DNA from: Streptomycetaceae bacterium
GTDB taxonomy: Bacteria; Actinomycetota; Actinomycetes; Nanopelagicales; Nanopelagicaceae
DNA length: 64,000 nt
Assembly (NCBI GenBank): GCA_027483765.1
Contig: JAIXTW010000002.1
Coordinates: 1-64,000, forward strand
Direction: 5' to 3'
Shown here: positions 16,698 to 25,005 of the stretch, one piece after another
How positions within the stretch are numbered: position 1 is the first letter of the stretch
Layout of the letters: every line of letters starts with the position of its first letter
Notes under the pieces: generated by a model
Databases searched by the model: none
Told to the model about the DNA's origin: nothing
The model's input: only the letters and a program-made list of their open reading frames with translations
Translations under genes and position numbers: made by a program

Positions 16698-17185
16698 TGA
16701 CATGGAGTGAACCATCTGCTCGCGCACGACTAGACATCATGAAGAACGCCCAAACCGTGGCGATTGTTGGTGCTTCAGATAATGCTGCCCGAGCAAGTTA
16801 CTTTGTTTCAACCTATTTGATGTCGAGCTCACACTTTAAACTTTTCTTTGTAAATCCGCGTTTAGAGACCTTGCTTGGTCAGCCTGTCTATAAATCATTG
16901 GCCGATATCCCTGAGCACGTTGATATTGTCGACGTCTTTAGAAAACCTGCCGATTGTTTGGGAATTCTCGACGAAGCAATCGCGATTAAAGCCGGTACCG
17001 TATGGCTACAACTAGGAATTTCAGTTCCTGAGGTTGCCGAAAAAGGTAGCGCTGCTGGAATCAATGTGGTGATGAATCGTTGCTTGAAGATTGAACATGC
17101 TCGGTTCCATGGCGGACTTCATTTAGCTGGATTTAATACTGGCGTAATTTCTTCACAGCGAAATGCAAAAAAGGGCGAAAACTAA
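16697..17185 (+). CDS. CoA-binding domain protein (YccU-like)
   Basis: 162-residue single-domain Rossmann protein: NAQTVAIVGASDNAARASYFVSTYLM near the N-terminus (GASD dinucleotide/CoA motif), FFVNPRLETLLGQPVYKSLADIP, DVFRKPADCLGILDEAI and VWLQLGI, then VVMNRCLKIEHARF. The family is related to the CoA-binding half of succinyl-CoA synthetase; its function is unknown. Its ATG overlaps the metY stop in TAATG, so it is translationally coupled to metY. It ends one base before the converging SDR gene. Confidence 0.88.
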   Translation: MTWSEPSARARLDIMKNAQTVAIVGASDNAARASYFVSTYLMSSSHFKLFFVNPRLETLLGQPVYKSLADIPEHVDIVDVFRKPADCLGILDEAIAIKAGTVWLQLGISVPEVAEKGSAAGINVVMNRCLKIEHARFHGGLHLAGFNTGVISSQRNAKKGEN

Positions 17186-17923
17186 TTACTTAGGGATTCG
17201 CAAACCTTGCATGCCGCCATCTACCGCCAGTGAAGTTCCTGTTGTCGATGCTTGTAACGGGCTTGCTAAATAGCAGAGTGCTCGTGCAACTTCTTCGGCG
17301 CTAACTAAACGGCCAAGCGGTTGGCGTGCCTCCAACGCCTTACGTTCTGCAACTGGATCAGCAGCTTGTGCCAATAGTCGCTGAACCCATGGAGTATCAG
17401 CAGTTCCAGGATTTACACAGTTCACGCGCACGCCATCTTGCAGATGGTCATTTGCCATGGCAAGAGTGAGAGAGAGAACTGCGCCTTTGGTAGCGCTGTA
17501 GAGCGCGCGCTTTGGAATGCCGGCAGTTGCTGCGATTGAACAGACGTTGGTAACGGATGCGGCGCTGCTCTTGCGCAGCAAGGGAAGCGCCAAACGAACT
17601 GTGCGCACAATGCCAACTACGTTGATATTCATTACCTTGTGCCACTCTTCTGATGAGTTGGTTTCTACGGTACCGGTGGCACTAATGGCAGCACTATTAA
17701 TCAAGATATCTAGTTGTGAAATCTTTGCAAAGGCAGCAGTAACTGACTCATCATCACCAACATCGCATTGCAGCCAAGTGCCGAATTCAGTGATTCCGCC
17801 TTCGGCAATATCTAATCCGAAGACGGTAGCTCCGCCATCGTGCAATAACTTAAGTGTTGCTAATCCGATTCCAGAACCTGCGCCAGTAACCGCAGCGGTG
17901 AGGCCTTTAAATTCTTGACTCAT
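17186..17923 (-). CDS. SDR-family dehydrogenase, probably 2-keto-3-deoxy-L-fuconate or L-fucose dehydrogenase
   Basis: Classical short-chain dehydrogenase, 245 aa: TGAGSGIGLATLKLL (NAD(P) motif), LDILINSAAIS, VTNVCSIAATAGI, and the catalytic YSATKGA (Tyr-x3-Lys); the C-terminal part has VNCVNPGTADTPW. Its ATG overlaps the fuconate dehydratase stop by 4 nt. In the non-phosphorylating fucose pathway an SDR acts either on L-fucose or on 2-keto-3-deoxy-L-fuconate; the position directly after the dehydratase favours the latter. Confidence 0.82.
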   Translation of the reverse strand: MSQEFKGLTAAVTGAGSGIGLATLKLLHDGGATVFGLDIAEGGITEFGTWLQCDVGDDESVTAAFAKISQLDILINSAAISATGTVETNSSEEWHKVMNINVVGIVRTVRLALPLLRKSSAASVTNVCSIAATAGIPKRALYSATKGAVLSLTLAMANDHLQDGVRVNCVNPGTADTPWVQRLLAQAADPVAERKALEARQPLGRLVSAEEVARALCYLASPLQASTTGTSLAVDGGMQGLRIPK

Positions 17924-19218
17924 GCATTTGCCCATTCTTTACCGTGCGGGAATGTGAAGTCCGCAATTGATTGTGCGTGCATCTCACCACCCGCACCTGG
18001 TTCAGTAGGCGGCATGTAATGAGCATTTTTAATATTGGTTGGCACAACAAAGTGCTCGTGCAGATGATCCACAAATTCAACAACACGCCCTGGATGGTGG
18101 CCTGATACCGCAACGGCATCAAACATTGCTAAGTGCTGGACCAGCTCACAGAGTCCGACTCCGCCTGCGTGCGGGCAGACAGGAACGCCAAACTTTGCCG
18201 CCATCAAGATATTTGCAATGTTTTCATTGACACCAGCTACTCGCGTGGCATCAATTTGCATAAATGAAAAAGATTTAGCTTGCAGCATCTGCTTAAAGAG
18301 AATGCGGTTCATCCCGTGCTCACCAGTGGCAACGCGCACTGGCGCAATAGCTTTTGCAATTGCTGCGTGGCCAAGCACGTCATCAGGATTTGTTGGTTCT
18401 TCAATCCAATGAAGATTGACATCGCCAATGCCCTTAATCCATTCGATAGCTTGATTGACATCCCACACCTGGTTGGCATCAATCGAAATTTTGATATCTG
18501 GCCCAACGGCTTCGCGCGCTAATCTGAGTCTGCGCTTGTCATCTTCAAGAGATCCGCCGCATTTGAGTTTAATTAAGGTGTACCCATCAGCGACAGCTTC
18601 TTTCGCTAAACGAACCATCTTCTCATCCGAATAACCAAGCCAACCCGGAGTTGTTGTATATGCCGGTAGGCCTTCAGCCATCATCTTCGCTTCATTTGCA
18701 GCGCGGTCTGGCAGAGTCTTGCGCAAAATTTCAAGTGCTTCCTCAGGAGTGAGCGCATCTGTGATGTAGCGGAAGTCAACGAGCTCAACAATTTCTTCTG
18801 GAGATAAATCTGAAAGGAATTTCCATAGCGGCTTCTTTGCATGCTTTGTGACTAAATCCCACGCAGCGGTAATTACAGCACCGGCTGCCATTTGTGTAAC
18901 ACCTTTTTCAGGTCCGAGCCATCTAATTTGTGAATCGCGCACCAAGCTTCGCGCAAAATCTCCCATGCTCTTTGATAAATCATCGAGATCGCGGCCAACT
19001 GCATATGGTGCAAGTTGCTCAATGGTCTGGCACTGCAGATCGTTTCCGCGTCCACATGTAAATACAAATCCATGTCCCTGCAGATTCGGATCATCTGTCT
19101 CTAAGATAACAAGTGCGGCAGAATAATCTGGCTCCTTATTCATTGCATCAGATCCATCTAACCCACGTGAAGTTGGAAAGCGGACATCTACAGTTCTGAA
19201 CCCAGTTATCTTCGGCAT
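17920..19218 (-). CDS. L-fuconate dehydratase (enolase superfamily)
   Basis: Mandelate-racemase-type dehydratase turning L-fuconate into 2-keto-3-deoxy-L-fuconate. 432 aa as in characterised FucD/ENOSF1. Diagnostic segments: RFPTSRGLDGSDAMNKEPDYS, LIKLKCGG (general base Lys), SIDANQVWDV and WIEEPTNPDDVLGHA (metal ligands), VATGEHGMNR, and CPHAGGVGLCELVQHL with the catalytic His. The first gene of a two-gene minus unit, divergent from the lactonase/transporter genes across a region with a palindrome. Confidence 0.92.
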   Translation of the reverse strand: MPKITGFRTVDVRFPTSRGLDGSDAMNKEPDYSAALVILETDDPNLQGHGFVFTCGRGNDLQCQTIEQLAPYAVGRDLDDLSKSMGDFARSLVRDSQIRWLGPEKGVTQMAAGAVITAAWDLVTKHAKKPLWKFLSDLSPEEIVELVDFRYITDALTPEEALEILRKTLPDRAANEAKMMAEGLPAYTTTPGWLGYSDEKMVRLAKEAVADGYTLIKLKCGGSLEDDKRRLRLAREAVGPDIKISIDANQVWDVNQAIEWIKGIGDVNLHWIEEPTNPDDVLGHAAIAKAIAPVRVATGEHGMNRILFKQMLQAKSFSFMQIDATRVAGVNENIANILMAAKFGVPVCPHAGGVGLCELVQHLAMFDAVAVSGHHPGRVVEFVDHLHEHFVVPTNIKNAHYMPPTEPGAGGEMHAQSIADFTFPHGKEWANA

Positions 19219-19274
19219 CGTTATCCCTGTTCTGAATTACTTATTGTGCAAAGAAAAACGCTCTTCGCTTGGAC

Positions 19275-19300
19275 AGAAAAATCATATATGATGATTTTCT
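19275..19300. promoter_or_regulatory. Palindromic candidate operator in the fucose divergent region
   Basis: The 12-bp perfect palindrome ATCATATATGAT (19281-19292) is flanked by AGAAAA and, after a 2-nt insert, TTTTCT, making a longer imperfect inverted repeat. It contains a TATGAT -10-like hexamer. It is about 60 bp from the dehydratase start and 40 bp from the lactonase start, so one regulator could act on both. GntR- or LacI-type binding is possible; no regulator gene is nearby. Confidence 0.5.
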
Positions 19301-19331
19301 GGAGCGATACAGGAATCTCTTAGGGGAAAAG

Positions 19332-20183
19332 ATGAAGATTGATTCACACCATCACCTATGGGATCTAGCTGCACGGCCACAGACCTGGATGGTTGGCGAT
19401 AATCTCGATGCTGTTCGTCGCAACTTCGATACCAACGATTTACGTGAAGCTATCGCGGGTACCGACATTGAGAAGACAATTCTTGTTCACGCTACATCGA
19501 CCCACGATGAGACCTACGAAATGCTCGCACTGGCTGAGGCAGACCCGATGCTTATTGGCGTCGTAGGCTGGCTTCAGATCGATTCACCCGATGCAATCAA
19601 AGATTGTGAAAAGTACTTGCGGGCCCCTGGTGCAAGTTATCTCAAAGGAATTCGTGATGTTGCCCAGGATTTACCAGACTCAAGTTTCCTAGCCAAGCCA
19701 CAGTCAATTGCAACTGTAAGAGAACTTGGCAAACTCGGATTGACCTATGACATTTTGACAAAGACTCCAGAACTTAGAGCAGCTATCGAATTAGTGCGTG
19801 CATGTCCCGATGTTTCATTTGTTCTCGACCACATTTCAAAACCGTATATTGCAAAACAGGAAATGGAACCTTGGAAATCACTCATTACCGAACTTGCATC
19901 GTTTGACAATGTTGTGTGCAAGATTTCTGGAATGGTGACCGAAGCAAAATGGAATGCTTGGGAAGTATCCGACTTTGCACCTTATGTTGATCACATCATT
20001 GAAAGTTTCACGCCGCAGCGCCTGATGTTTGGATCTGATTGGCCGGTAGCTTTATTGGGCACTTCAACTTATTCACAGGTCGTTCAGCTAGCCGAAGCAG
20101 TGACCCAGGGATTTTCAAAGTCGGAAAATGAGCAGTTCTGGAGTAAAACCGCGATTCACGCATACCAGATAACGAATCTGTAA
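19332..20183 (+). CDS. L-fuconolactonase / amidohydrolase
   Basis: COG3618-type amidohydrolase expected to open L-fucono-lactone to L-fuconate. The N-terminal metal motif is KIDSHHHLWD, followed by AGTDIEKTILVHAT, VVGWLQIDS, FVLDHISKPYI, a VCKISGMVTEA segment and RLMFGSDWPVALL, which carries the catalytic Asp. I start at the ATG preceded by AGGGGAAAAG (283 aa). It supplies the step before the fuconate dehydratase encoded divergently. Confidence 0.88.
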   Translation: MKIDSHHHLWDLAARPQTWMVGDNLDAVRRNFDTNDLREAIAGTDIEKTILVHATSTHDETYEMLALAEADPMLIGVVGWLQIDSPDAIKDCEKYLRAPGASYLKGIRDVAQDLPDSSFLAKPQSIATVRELGKLGLTYDILTKTPELRAAIELVRACPDVSFVLDHISKPYIAKQEMEPWKSLITELASFDNVVCKISGMVTEAKWNAWEVSDFAPYVDHIIESFTPQRLMFGSDWPVALLGTSTYSQVVQLAEAVTQGFSKSENEQFWSKTAIHAYQITNL

Positions 20184-20288
20184 CAATCACCACCAAATCC
20201 CGACTTTCTTCGATTAAATCTTGCCGGCACCAAGGCCCATCGCCTAGATTGCGCTTACAGCAATTCGGCTGCTTTCGAAAGGAAACAC

Positions 20289-21287
20289 ATGAAGAAAGGT
20301 CTACTTTCAGTAGCTGCAGTAGCAGCACTGGCGCTGGTAGCTGGCGTTAACGCTCCAGTACAAGCTGCAGACAAGACCCTTAAGATTGAACTGATCTCAA
20401 AGGGCGAAACTCACCAATTTTGGCAGGCAGTAAAGAAGGGTGCTCAAGATCAAGCTAAGAAGATGAACGCAGAAATTAACTTCGTCGGACCAGCAGCAGA
20501 AACAATGATCGACAAGCAACTTGAAATGCTTGACACAGCAATTGCAAAGAAGCCAGATGCAATCGGCTACGCAGCACTTGGAACAACACAGTCATTGACA
20601 CGTCTCAAGGCTGCTAAGGATGCAGGAATCCCTGTGTACCAGTTCGATACAGCAGCTGATACACCTGGTGGAGTCAAGGCACTTGGTCCAAAGTCTGACT
20701 ACGCACTTGGCGTTGCATACACAAACAGCACAGCTGCAGGTTCACTTGCTGCTGACAAGATGGCTGCACTGATCGGTAACAAGGGTAAAGTCCTAGTTGT
20801 TGGTCACTCACAGACAAACCAGACTGGTATTGATCGCGCAAACGGATTTACAAACCGCATCAAGGCTAAGCACAAGGGCATCACACTCCTCACAGTTCAG
20901 TACGCTGAAGGTGGAGACGCTCTTAAGGCTCAGGAAATCGTAAGCGCAGCACTTGTTGCTAACAAAGACCTCAAGGGTGTTTACGGAACTAACGAAGGCG
21001 TTTCAATCGGAGCTGGCCAGGCATTCAAGGCAGCTAAGTTGAAGAACGGCGCAGTTAAGTTGATCGGCTTCGACTCAGGAAAGCAGCAGATGGCAAACAT
21101 CAAGTCTGGTCTTCAGACTGGTGCTATCACACAGAGCCCAATGGGTATCGGTGCTAAGACTGTAGAAGCTCTTGTTAACTACGTACGTAACAAGACAGTT
21201 CCAAAGAACCTTATCGATACAGGTTTCTACTACTACGATAAGAGCAACATCGCAAAGCCAGAAATCGCTGGAAACCTTTACGAATAA
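20289..21287 (+). CDS. Sugar ABC transporter substrate-binding protein (RbsB-like)
   Basis: Periplasmic-binding-protein type 1 solute receptor. Signal peptide MKKGLLSVAAVAALALVAG...VQAAD, then LKIELISKGETHQFWQAVKKGAQDQAKKM, DAIGYAALG, DAGIPVYQFDTAAD and LIGFDSGKQQMANIKSG with TGAITQSPMGIG at the C-terminus. 332 aa. AAAGGAAA stands 4 nt before the ATG. Family members carry ribose, xylose, fucose, rhamnose and others; context points to L-fucose or a related deoxysugar. Confidence 0.9.
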   Translation: MKKGLLSVAAVAALALVAGVNAPVQAADKTLKIELISKGETHQFWQAVKKGAQDQAKKMNAEINFVGPAAETMIDKQLEMLDTAIAKKPDAIGYAALGTTQSLTRLKAAKDAGIPVYQFDTAADTPGGVKALGPKSDYALGVAYTNSTAAGSLAADKMAALIGNKGKVLVVGHSQTNQTGIDRANGFTNRIKAKHKGITLLTVQYAEGGDALKAQEIVSAALVANKDLKGVYGTNEGVSIGAGQAFKAAKLKNGAVKLIGFDSGKQQMANIKSGLQTGAITQSPMGIGAKTVEALVNYVRNKTVPKNLIDTGFYYYDKSNIAKPEIAGNLYE

Positions 21288-21288
21288 G

Positions 21289-21353
21289 TCGAATTTTCGA
21301 CTCTTTTGTAATAAATGAAGAGATGATGGCCGGGAGAAATCTCGGCCATCATC
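21289..21353 (+). terminator. Hairpins between binding-protein and ATPase genes
   Basis: Two structures: AGTCGAA/TTCGACT with a TT loop followed by CTTTTG right after the stop codon, and a perfect 11-bp stem GATGATGGCCG/CGGCCATCATC (21322-21353) with a 10-nt loop followed by CTTTATT. Neither has a strong T-tract. They probably cause partial termination or protect the upstream mRNA, giving more binding protein than ATPase or permease. Confidence 0.65.
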
Positions 21354-21406
21354 CTTTATTGTTGGTCAATCTGCTTCACATCAACTTTAGTTTTCGGGGT
21401 AAATAA

Positions 21407-22930
21407 ATGGCATCAGCACAACTCCTCTCCCTCACTGGAATAAGCAAGGAATTTCCGGGAGTAAAAGCCCTTCAAAATGTGCGCTTTGATCTCAATGAAG
21501 GTGAAGTCCATGCGATTGTGGGCGAGAACGGTGCCGGCAAATCAACACTGATGAAAATCATCTCTGGAATTTATAAGAAAGATTCTGGCGAGATTCTCTA
21601 CAAAGGTAAGTCAGTCTCAATCTCGAGCCCATTTGAAGCACAAAAACTTGGGATTAGCATTATTCACCAAGAACTTAACCTAATGCCGCACCTGACCGTG
21701 GCAGAAAATATCTTTATTGGGCGTGAAGATCGCCGTCCTGGACGAGTTTTTCTTGATAATTCAAAGTTAGTCGATGGTGCGACAAAGTTACTGAAAGAAC
21801 TGGACCTTAACCTGGACCCAAATGCAATCGTTGGCGAGCTCACTATCGCCAAGCAGCAGATGGTAGAAATCGCAAAGGCAGTTTCTTATCGTGGCTCGGT
21901 AATCATTATGGATGAGCCAACTTCTTCACTGACGCCGGCTGAGACCGAGTCTCTCTTTAAGATTATTCGTACACTCAAAGCTTCCGGCAAAGGTGTTGTC
22001 TACATCTCCCACCGCCTAGAAGAACTTGAGAAGATTACAGATCGAATCTCTGTCTTGCGTGATGGTGAATATGTGCAGACCTTAAAGACTTCAGAGACCA
22101 GCATCCCTGAGGTCATTTCGCTAATGGTGGGAAGAAAAGTTGCACAGGACCAGCGTCCTGAAAATCGCAAGGTTAGCTCAGAAGTTGTCCTGCGCGTTGC
22201 GAACATCTCAGATCGCCACTTACTTAAAGACATTTCTTTCGAGCTTCGCAAGGGTGAAATTCTTGGTTTTGCCGGCCTTATGGGTGCAGGACGTACTGAA
22301 CTTGCTCGCGTAATCATGGGCGCTGACCCGAAGAATGTTGGAGAGATTTACCTGCACGGTAAAGAGGTAAAGATTAAGGGACCATCTGATGCCGTAGCTG
22401 CAGGAATTGGATACCTATCAGAAGATAGAAAGCGCTTTGGTTTGCTGCTTGGGCAAGACATCACCTTCAATGTAATTCTCTCTTCAATTCCACGATTCTC
22501 AAATAAATTCGGATTCCTCAAGGTCAAATCTGCTACCGGAATTGCACGTGGAGCAATCGACCAATTGCGTGTTCGTACACCCTCTGAACGCCAGTATGTA
22601 AAGAATCTTTCCGGTGGTAACCAGCAGAAAGTGGTCATTGCAAAGTGGCTCACTCGTGACTGTGACGTATTGATATTTGATGAACCCACACGCGGTATCG
22701 ATGTCGGCGCCAAAGATGAGATCTATCGTCTGCTGACCAAGCTAGCTGAAGAAGGTAAATCAATCATCATGATTTCATCTGAGCTGCCAGAAGTCCTACG
22801 TCTCTCAGATCGCATCGCGGTAATGTGCAACGGCCGCCTGACTGCAATTCTTGATAATAAAGATGCAACGCAGACCAACATTATGGAATATGCAACAAAA
22901 TTCAGCGAAGACTTAACGGCAGTTAACTAA
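21407..22930 (+). CDS. Sugar ABC transporter ATPase (RbsA-like, duplicated)
   Basis: 507-residue protein with two ABC domains. First half: Walker A GENGAGKSTLMK, degenerate signature ELTIAKQQMVEIAKA, Walker B VIIMDEPTSSLTP. Second half: degenerate Walker A GLMGAGRTELARV, canonical signature LSGGNQQKVVIAKWL, FDEPTRGIDVGAK and ISSELPEVL. This is the normal asymmetry of the family. It energises the permease that follows 19 nt later. Confidence 0.93.
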   Translation: MASAQLLSLTGISKEFPGVKALQNVRFDLNEGEVHAIVGENGAGKSTLMKIISGIYKKDSGEILYKGKSVSISSPFEAQKLGISIIHQELNLMPHLTVAENIFIGREDRRPGRVFLDNSKLVDGATKLLKELDLNLDPNAIVGELTIAKQQMVEIAKAVSYRGSVIIMDEPTSSLTPAETESLFKIIRTLKASGKGVVYISHRLEELEKITDRISVLRDGEYVQTLKTSETSIPEVISLMVGRKVAQDQRPENRKVSSEVVLRVANISDRHLLKDISFELRKGEILGFAGLMGAGRTELARVIMGADPKNVGEIYLHGKEVKIKGPSDAVAAGIGYLSEDRKRFGLLLGQDITFNVILSSIPRFSNKFGFLKVKSATGIARGAIDQLRVRTPSERQYVKNLSGGNQQKVVIAKWLTRDCDVLIFDEPTRGIDVGAKDEIYRLLTKLAEEGKSIIMISSELPEVLRLSDRIAVMCNGRLTAILDNKDATQTNIMEYATKFSEDLTAVN

Positions 22931-22949
22931 CACGGGAAAAGAGAGAGAC

Positions 22950-23966
22950 ATGTCAGAAGCAACCAAGAGCGCGAATCAGCCTGAAGGCGGAAGTAAAGTG
23001 GCAGCACTTGTTCGCCGTGAACTAGGCAGACTTACTGCGGTCGCCAGCCTTGTGGTGATCTTTACCTTCTTCACCATCATGCGCCCCGTGTTTGCCTCTT
23101 GGCAAAATGTTTCAGGCGGTATTTTGATGTCGACAACAGTTATTGGCTTACTAGCCATTGGTAGTACCTTTGTGATTATCACCGGTGGAATCGATCTATC
23201 TGTTGGTACATCCATGGCACTCGTTGCAATCATTACCGGTAAAACAGTTATGGCCCTTGACCTCAATGTATGGAGCGGAATTCTCTTTGGTATGGTCGTA
23301 GGAGGACTTTTGGGCGCAGTCAACGGATTGCTCATCACACTCCTTAAACTGCCACCATTTATTGCGACTCTTGCAACTATGAAGGGTGCACAAGGACTTG
23401 CACTTATCGTCTCTGATCTCAAGCCAATTCTCTTCACAACAGATGTAAAGGGTTGGGACTCCATCGCCCAGGGAAATATCATTCCAAACTTCCCTAACGG
23501 CGTACTCATTCTCTTGGTCGCAGCAATTGTGGGTTCAATCATTCTTAATAAGACAGTGCTTGGCCGATACACATTTGCAATCGGATCAAACACTGAAGCG
23601 ACAAAGCTTTCGGGCGTCAAGGTTAATCACTGGCTTGTTGCCATCTATGCCCTCTGCGGCGTTTATGTCGGCCTTGCTGCAGTGGTGATGACATCGCGCC
23701 TTGGTTCAGCGCAACCTGACCTCGGACTTGGCTATGAACTCGAAGCTATTGCTGCGGTAATTATTGGTGGAACTTCACTTCTTGGCGGCAAAGGAACAAT
23801 CTCAGGAACCATCATTGGTGCGCTCATCATGTCTGTACTAATCAACGGACTACGTATCCTTGAATTGCAGCAAGAGTGGCAGTACGTAGTAGTTGGCGCA
23901 GTAATTCTTCTCGCAGTGTACGGAGATAACGTACGTCGTCGCCGCGCAGGTGAATCTGTTAACTAG
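22950..23966 (+). CDS. Sugar ABC transporter permease (RbsC-like)
   Basis: 338 aa with around 8-10 hydrophobic spans; hallmarks are TGGIDLSVGTSMALVAI, LPPFIATLATM, AIGSNTEATKLSGVKV (coupling loop) and EAIAAVIIGGTSLLGGKGTISGT. A single permease gene implies a homodimer. GAGAGAGACATG provides the start. It closes the transporter operon and ends 14 nt from the converging msrB. Confidence 0.93.
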   Translation: MSEATKSANQPEGGSKVAALVRRELGRLTAVASLVVIFTFFTIMRPVFASWQNVSGGILMSTTVIGLLAIGSTFVIITGGIDLSVGTSMALVAIITGKTVMALDLNVWSGILFGMVVGGLLGAVNGLLITLLKLPPFIATLATMKGAQGLALIVSDLKPILFTTDVKGWDSIAQGNIIPNFPNGVLILLVAAIVGSIILNKTVLGRYTFAIGSNTEATKLSGVKVNHWLVAIYALCGVYVGLAAVVMTSRLGSAQPDLGLGYELEAIAAVIIGGTSLLGGKGTISGTIIGALIMSVLINGLRILELQQEWQYVVVGAVILLAVYGDNVRRRRAGESVN

Positions 23967-23980
23967 TTGCTGTTAACTAG

Positions 23981-24379
23981 TTACTTTTTCTCCTCGAGGT
24001 ACATCGCTACCGAGTTTATGCACCAACGCTCATCTGTTGGAACGTCATAGCCTTCGCCTGAAAATACGTGGCCGAGGTGCGAATCGCACTTGGCGCAACG
24101 CACCTCTGTACGAATGCGTGGTGCCAACGAACGGTCTTCAATAAGTGTTACTGCATCATCGGCAGTTGGCGCGTAAAAAGATGGCCATCCGCATCCTGAG
24201 TGGAACTTTGTCTCAGAGGTGAAAAGTACGCTCTGGCAGACTTTGCAGCGATAGCTTCCAACCTTGTCAGTGTCGTTGTATTCACCGGTAAATGGACGTT
24301 CTGTGGCACCTTCGCGCAGCACTGAGTAAGAGAGTGGATCAAGACGAGCCTTGAGTTCTTCTTCGTTAATTGGTTCCAT
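23981..24379 (-). CDS. msrB: Peptide methionine (R)-S-oxide reductase
   Basis: Repairs oxidised methionine (R form) in proteins. 132 aa: TERPFTGEYND, zinc-binding CKVCQSV and VRCAKCDSHLGHVF, substrate region FHSGCGWPSFY, and RWCINSVAM with the catalytic Cys. I use the ATG with AGGAGATTG upstream, not an in-frame start 33 nt before it. Confidence 0.95.
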   Translation of the reverse strand: MEPINEEELKARLDPLSYSVLREGATERPFTGEYNDTDKVGSYRCKVCQSVLFTSETKFHSGCGWPSFYAPTADDAVTLIEDRSLAPRIRTEVRCAKCDSHLGHVFSGEGYDVPTDERWCINSVAMYLEEKK

Positions 24380-24498
24380 CTCAATCTCCTCACGCGCACG
24401 ATAGGTGGGCAAAAATACCCCAGCGTGCCGGATTTGGGTAATCCTTGCGAATGCCTATACCTGCACCTACCCTTAGATACAACGAAAAGGTGGCGGCG

Positions 24499-24984
24499 AT
24501 GAAATACAAGTCAGTAAAGGGATTGCTCACGGGAGATGATTCTTTAATCCCGGTAACCTTCATCGATAAGCTTGAAGACATCCTGCATGGCTTTCTGGGC
24601 ATCGTCCTCTTTGTCATCTCGATCTTGGCGGCCGGATATACCGTGCAACGCCTGATTGAGACCCGGCCATTTTTTCCACTCGGAATGATTCAGGCGATCA
24701 ATGACATTCTATTTGTCGTCATCATTCTCGAAATCATGCGCACGGTAATTGTGCGATTTACCGATGGAATTTTCCAACTAGAGAACTTCCTCATTATTGG
24801 CGTGATTGCAGCCGTCCGTCACATTCTCACCGTGGGTGCATCGCTTACGATGCAAGAAGAGAAGACAGATCAATACTTCAACCGTGCACTCATTGAAATG
24901 GGAGTAAATACCGGAATTGTGCTGGCACTTGTCTTTGGACTATTTCTAGCAAGAGCGGCGAGAAAGCCAAATAAGAATTCCTAG
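24499..24984 (+). CDS. PsiE-like small membrane protein
   Basis: 161 aa with four hydrophobic spans: FLGIVLFVISILAAGYTV, IQAINDILFVVIILEIMRTVI, LIIGVIAAVRHILTVGASL and MGVNTGIVLALVFGLFLARA. The EIMRTV...AAVRHILTV pattern is that of the phosphate-starvation-inducible PsiE family, of unknown biochemical role. ATG with AAGGTGG 5 nt upstream; an in-frame start 54 nt before lacks a binding site. Confidence 0.8.
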   Translation: MKYKSVKGLLTGDDSLIPVTFIDKLEDILHGFLGIVLFVISILAAGYTVQRLIETRPFFPLGMIQAINDILFVVIILEIMRTVIVRFTDGIFQLENFLIIGVIAAVRHILTVGASLTMQEEKTDQYFNRALIEMGVNTGIVLALVFGLFLARAARKPNKNS

Positions 24985-25005
24985 GGTTTCCTACGGGCAG
25001 AACTG

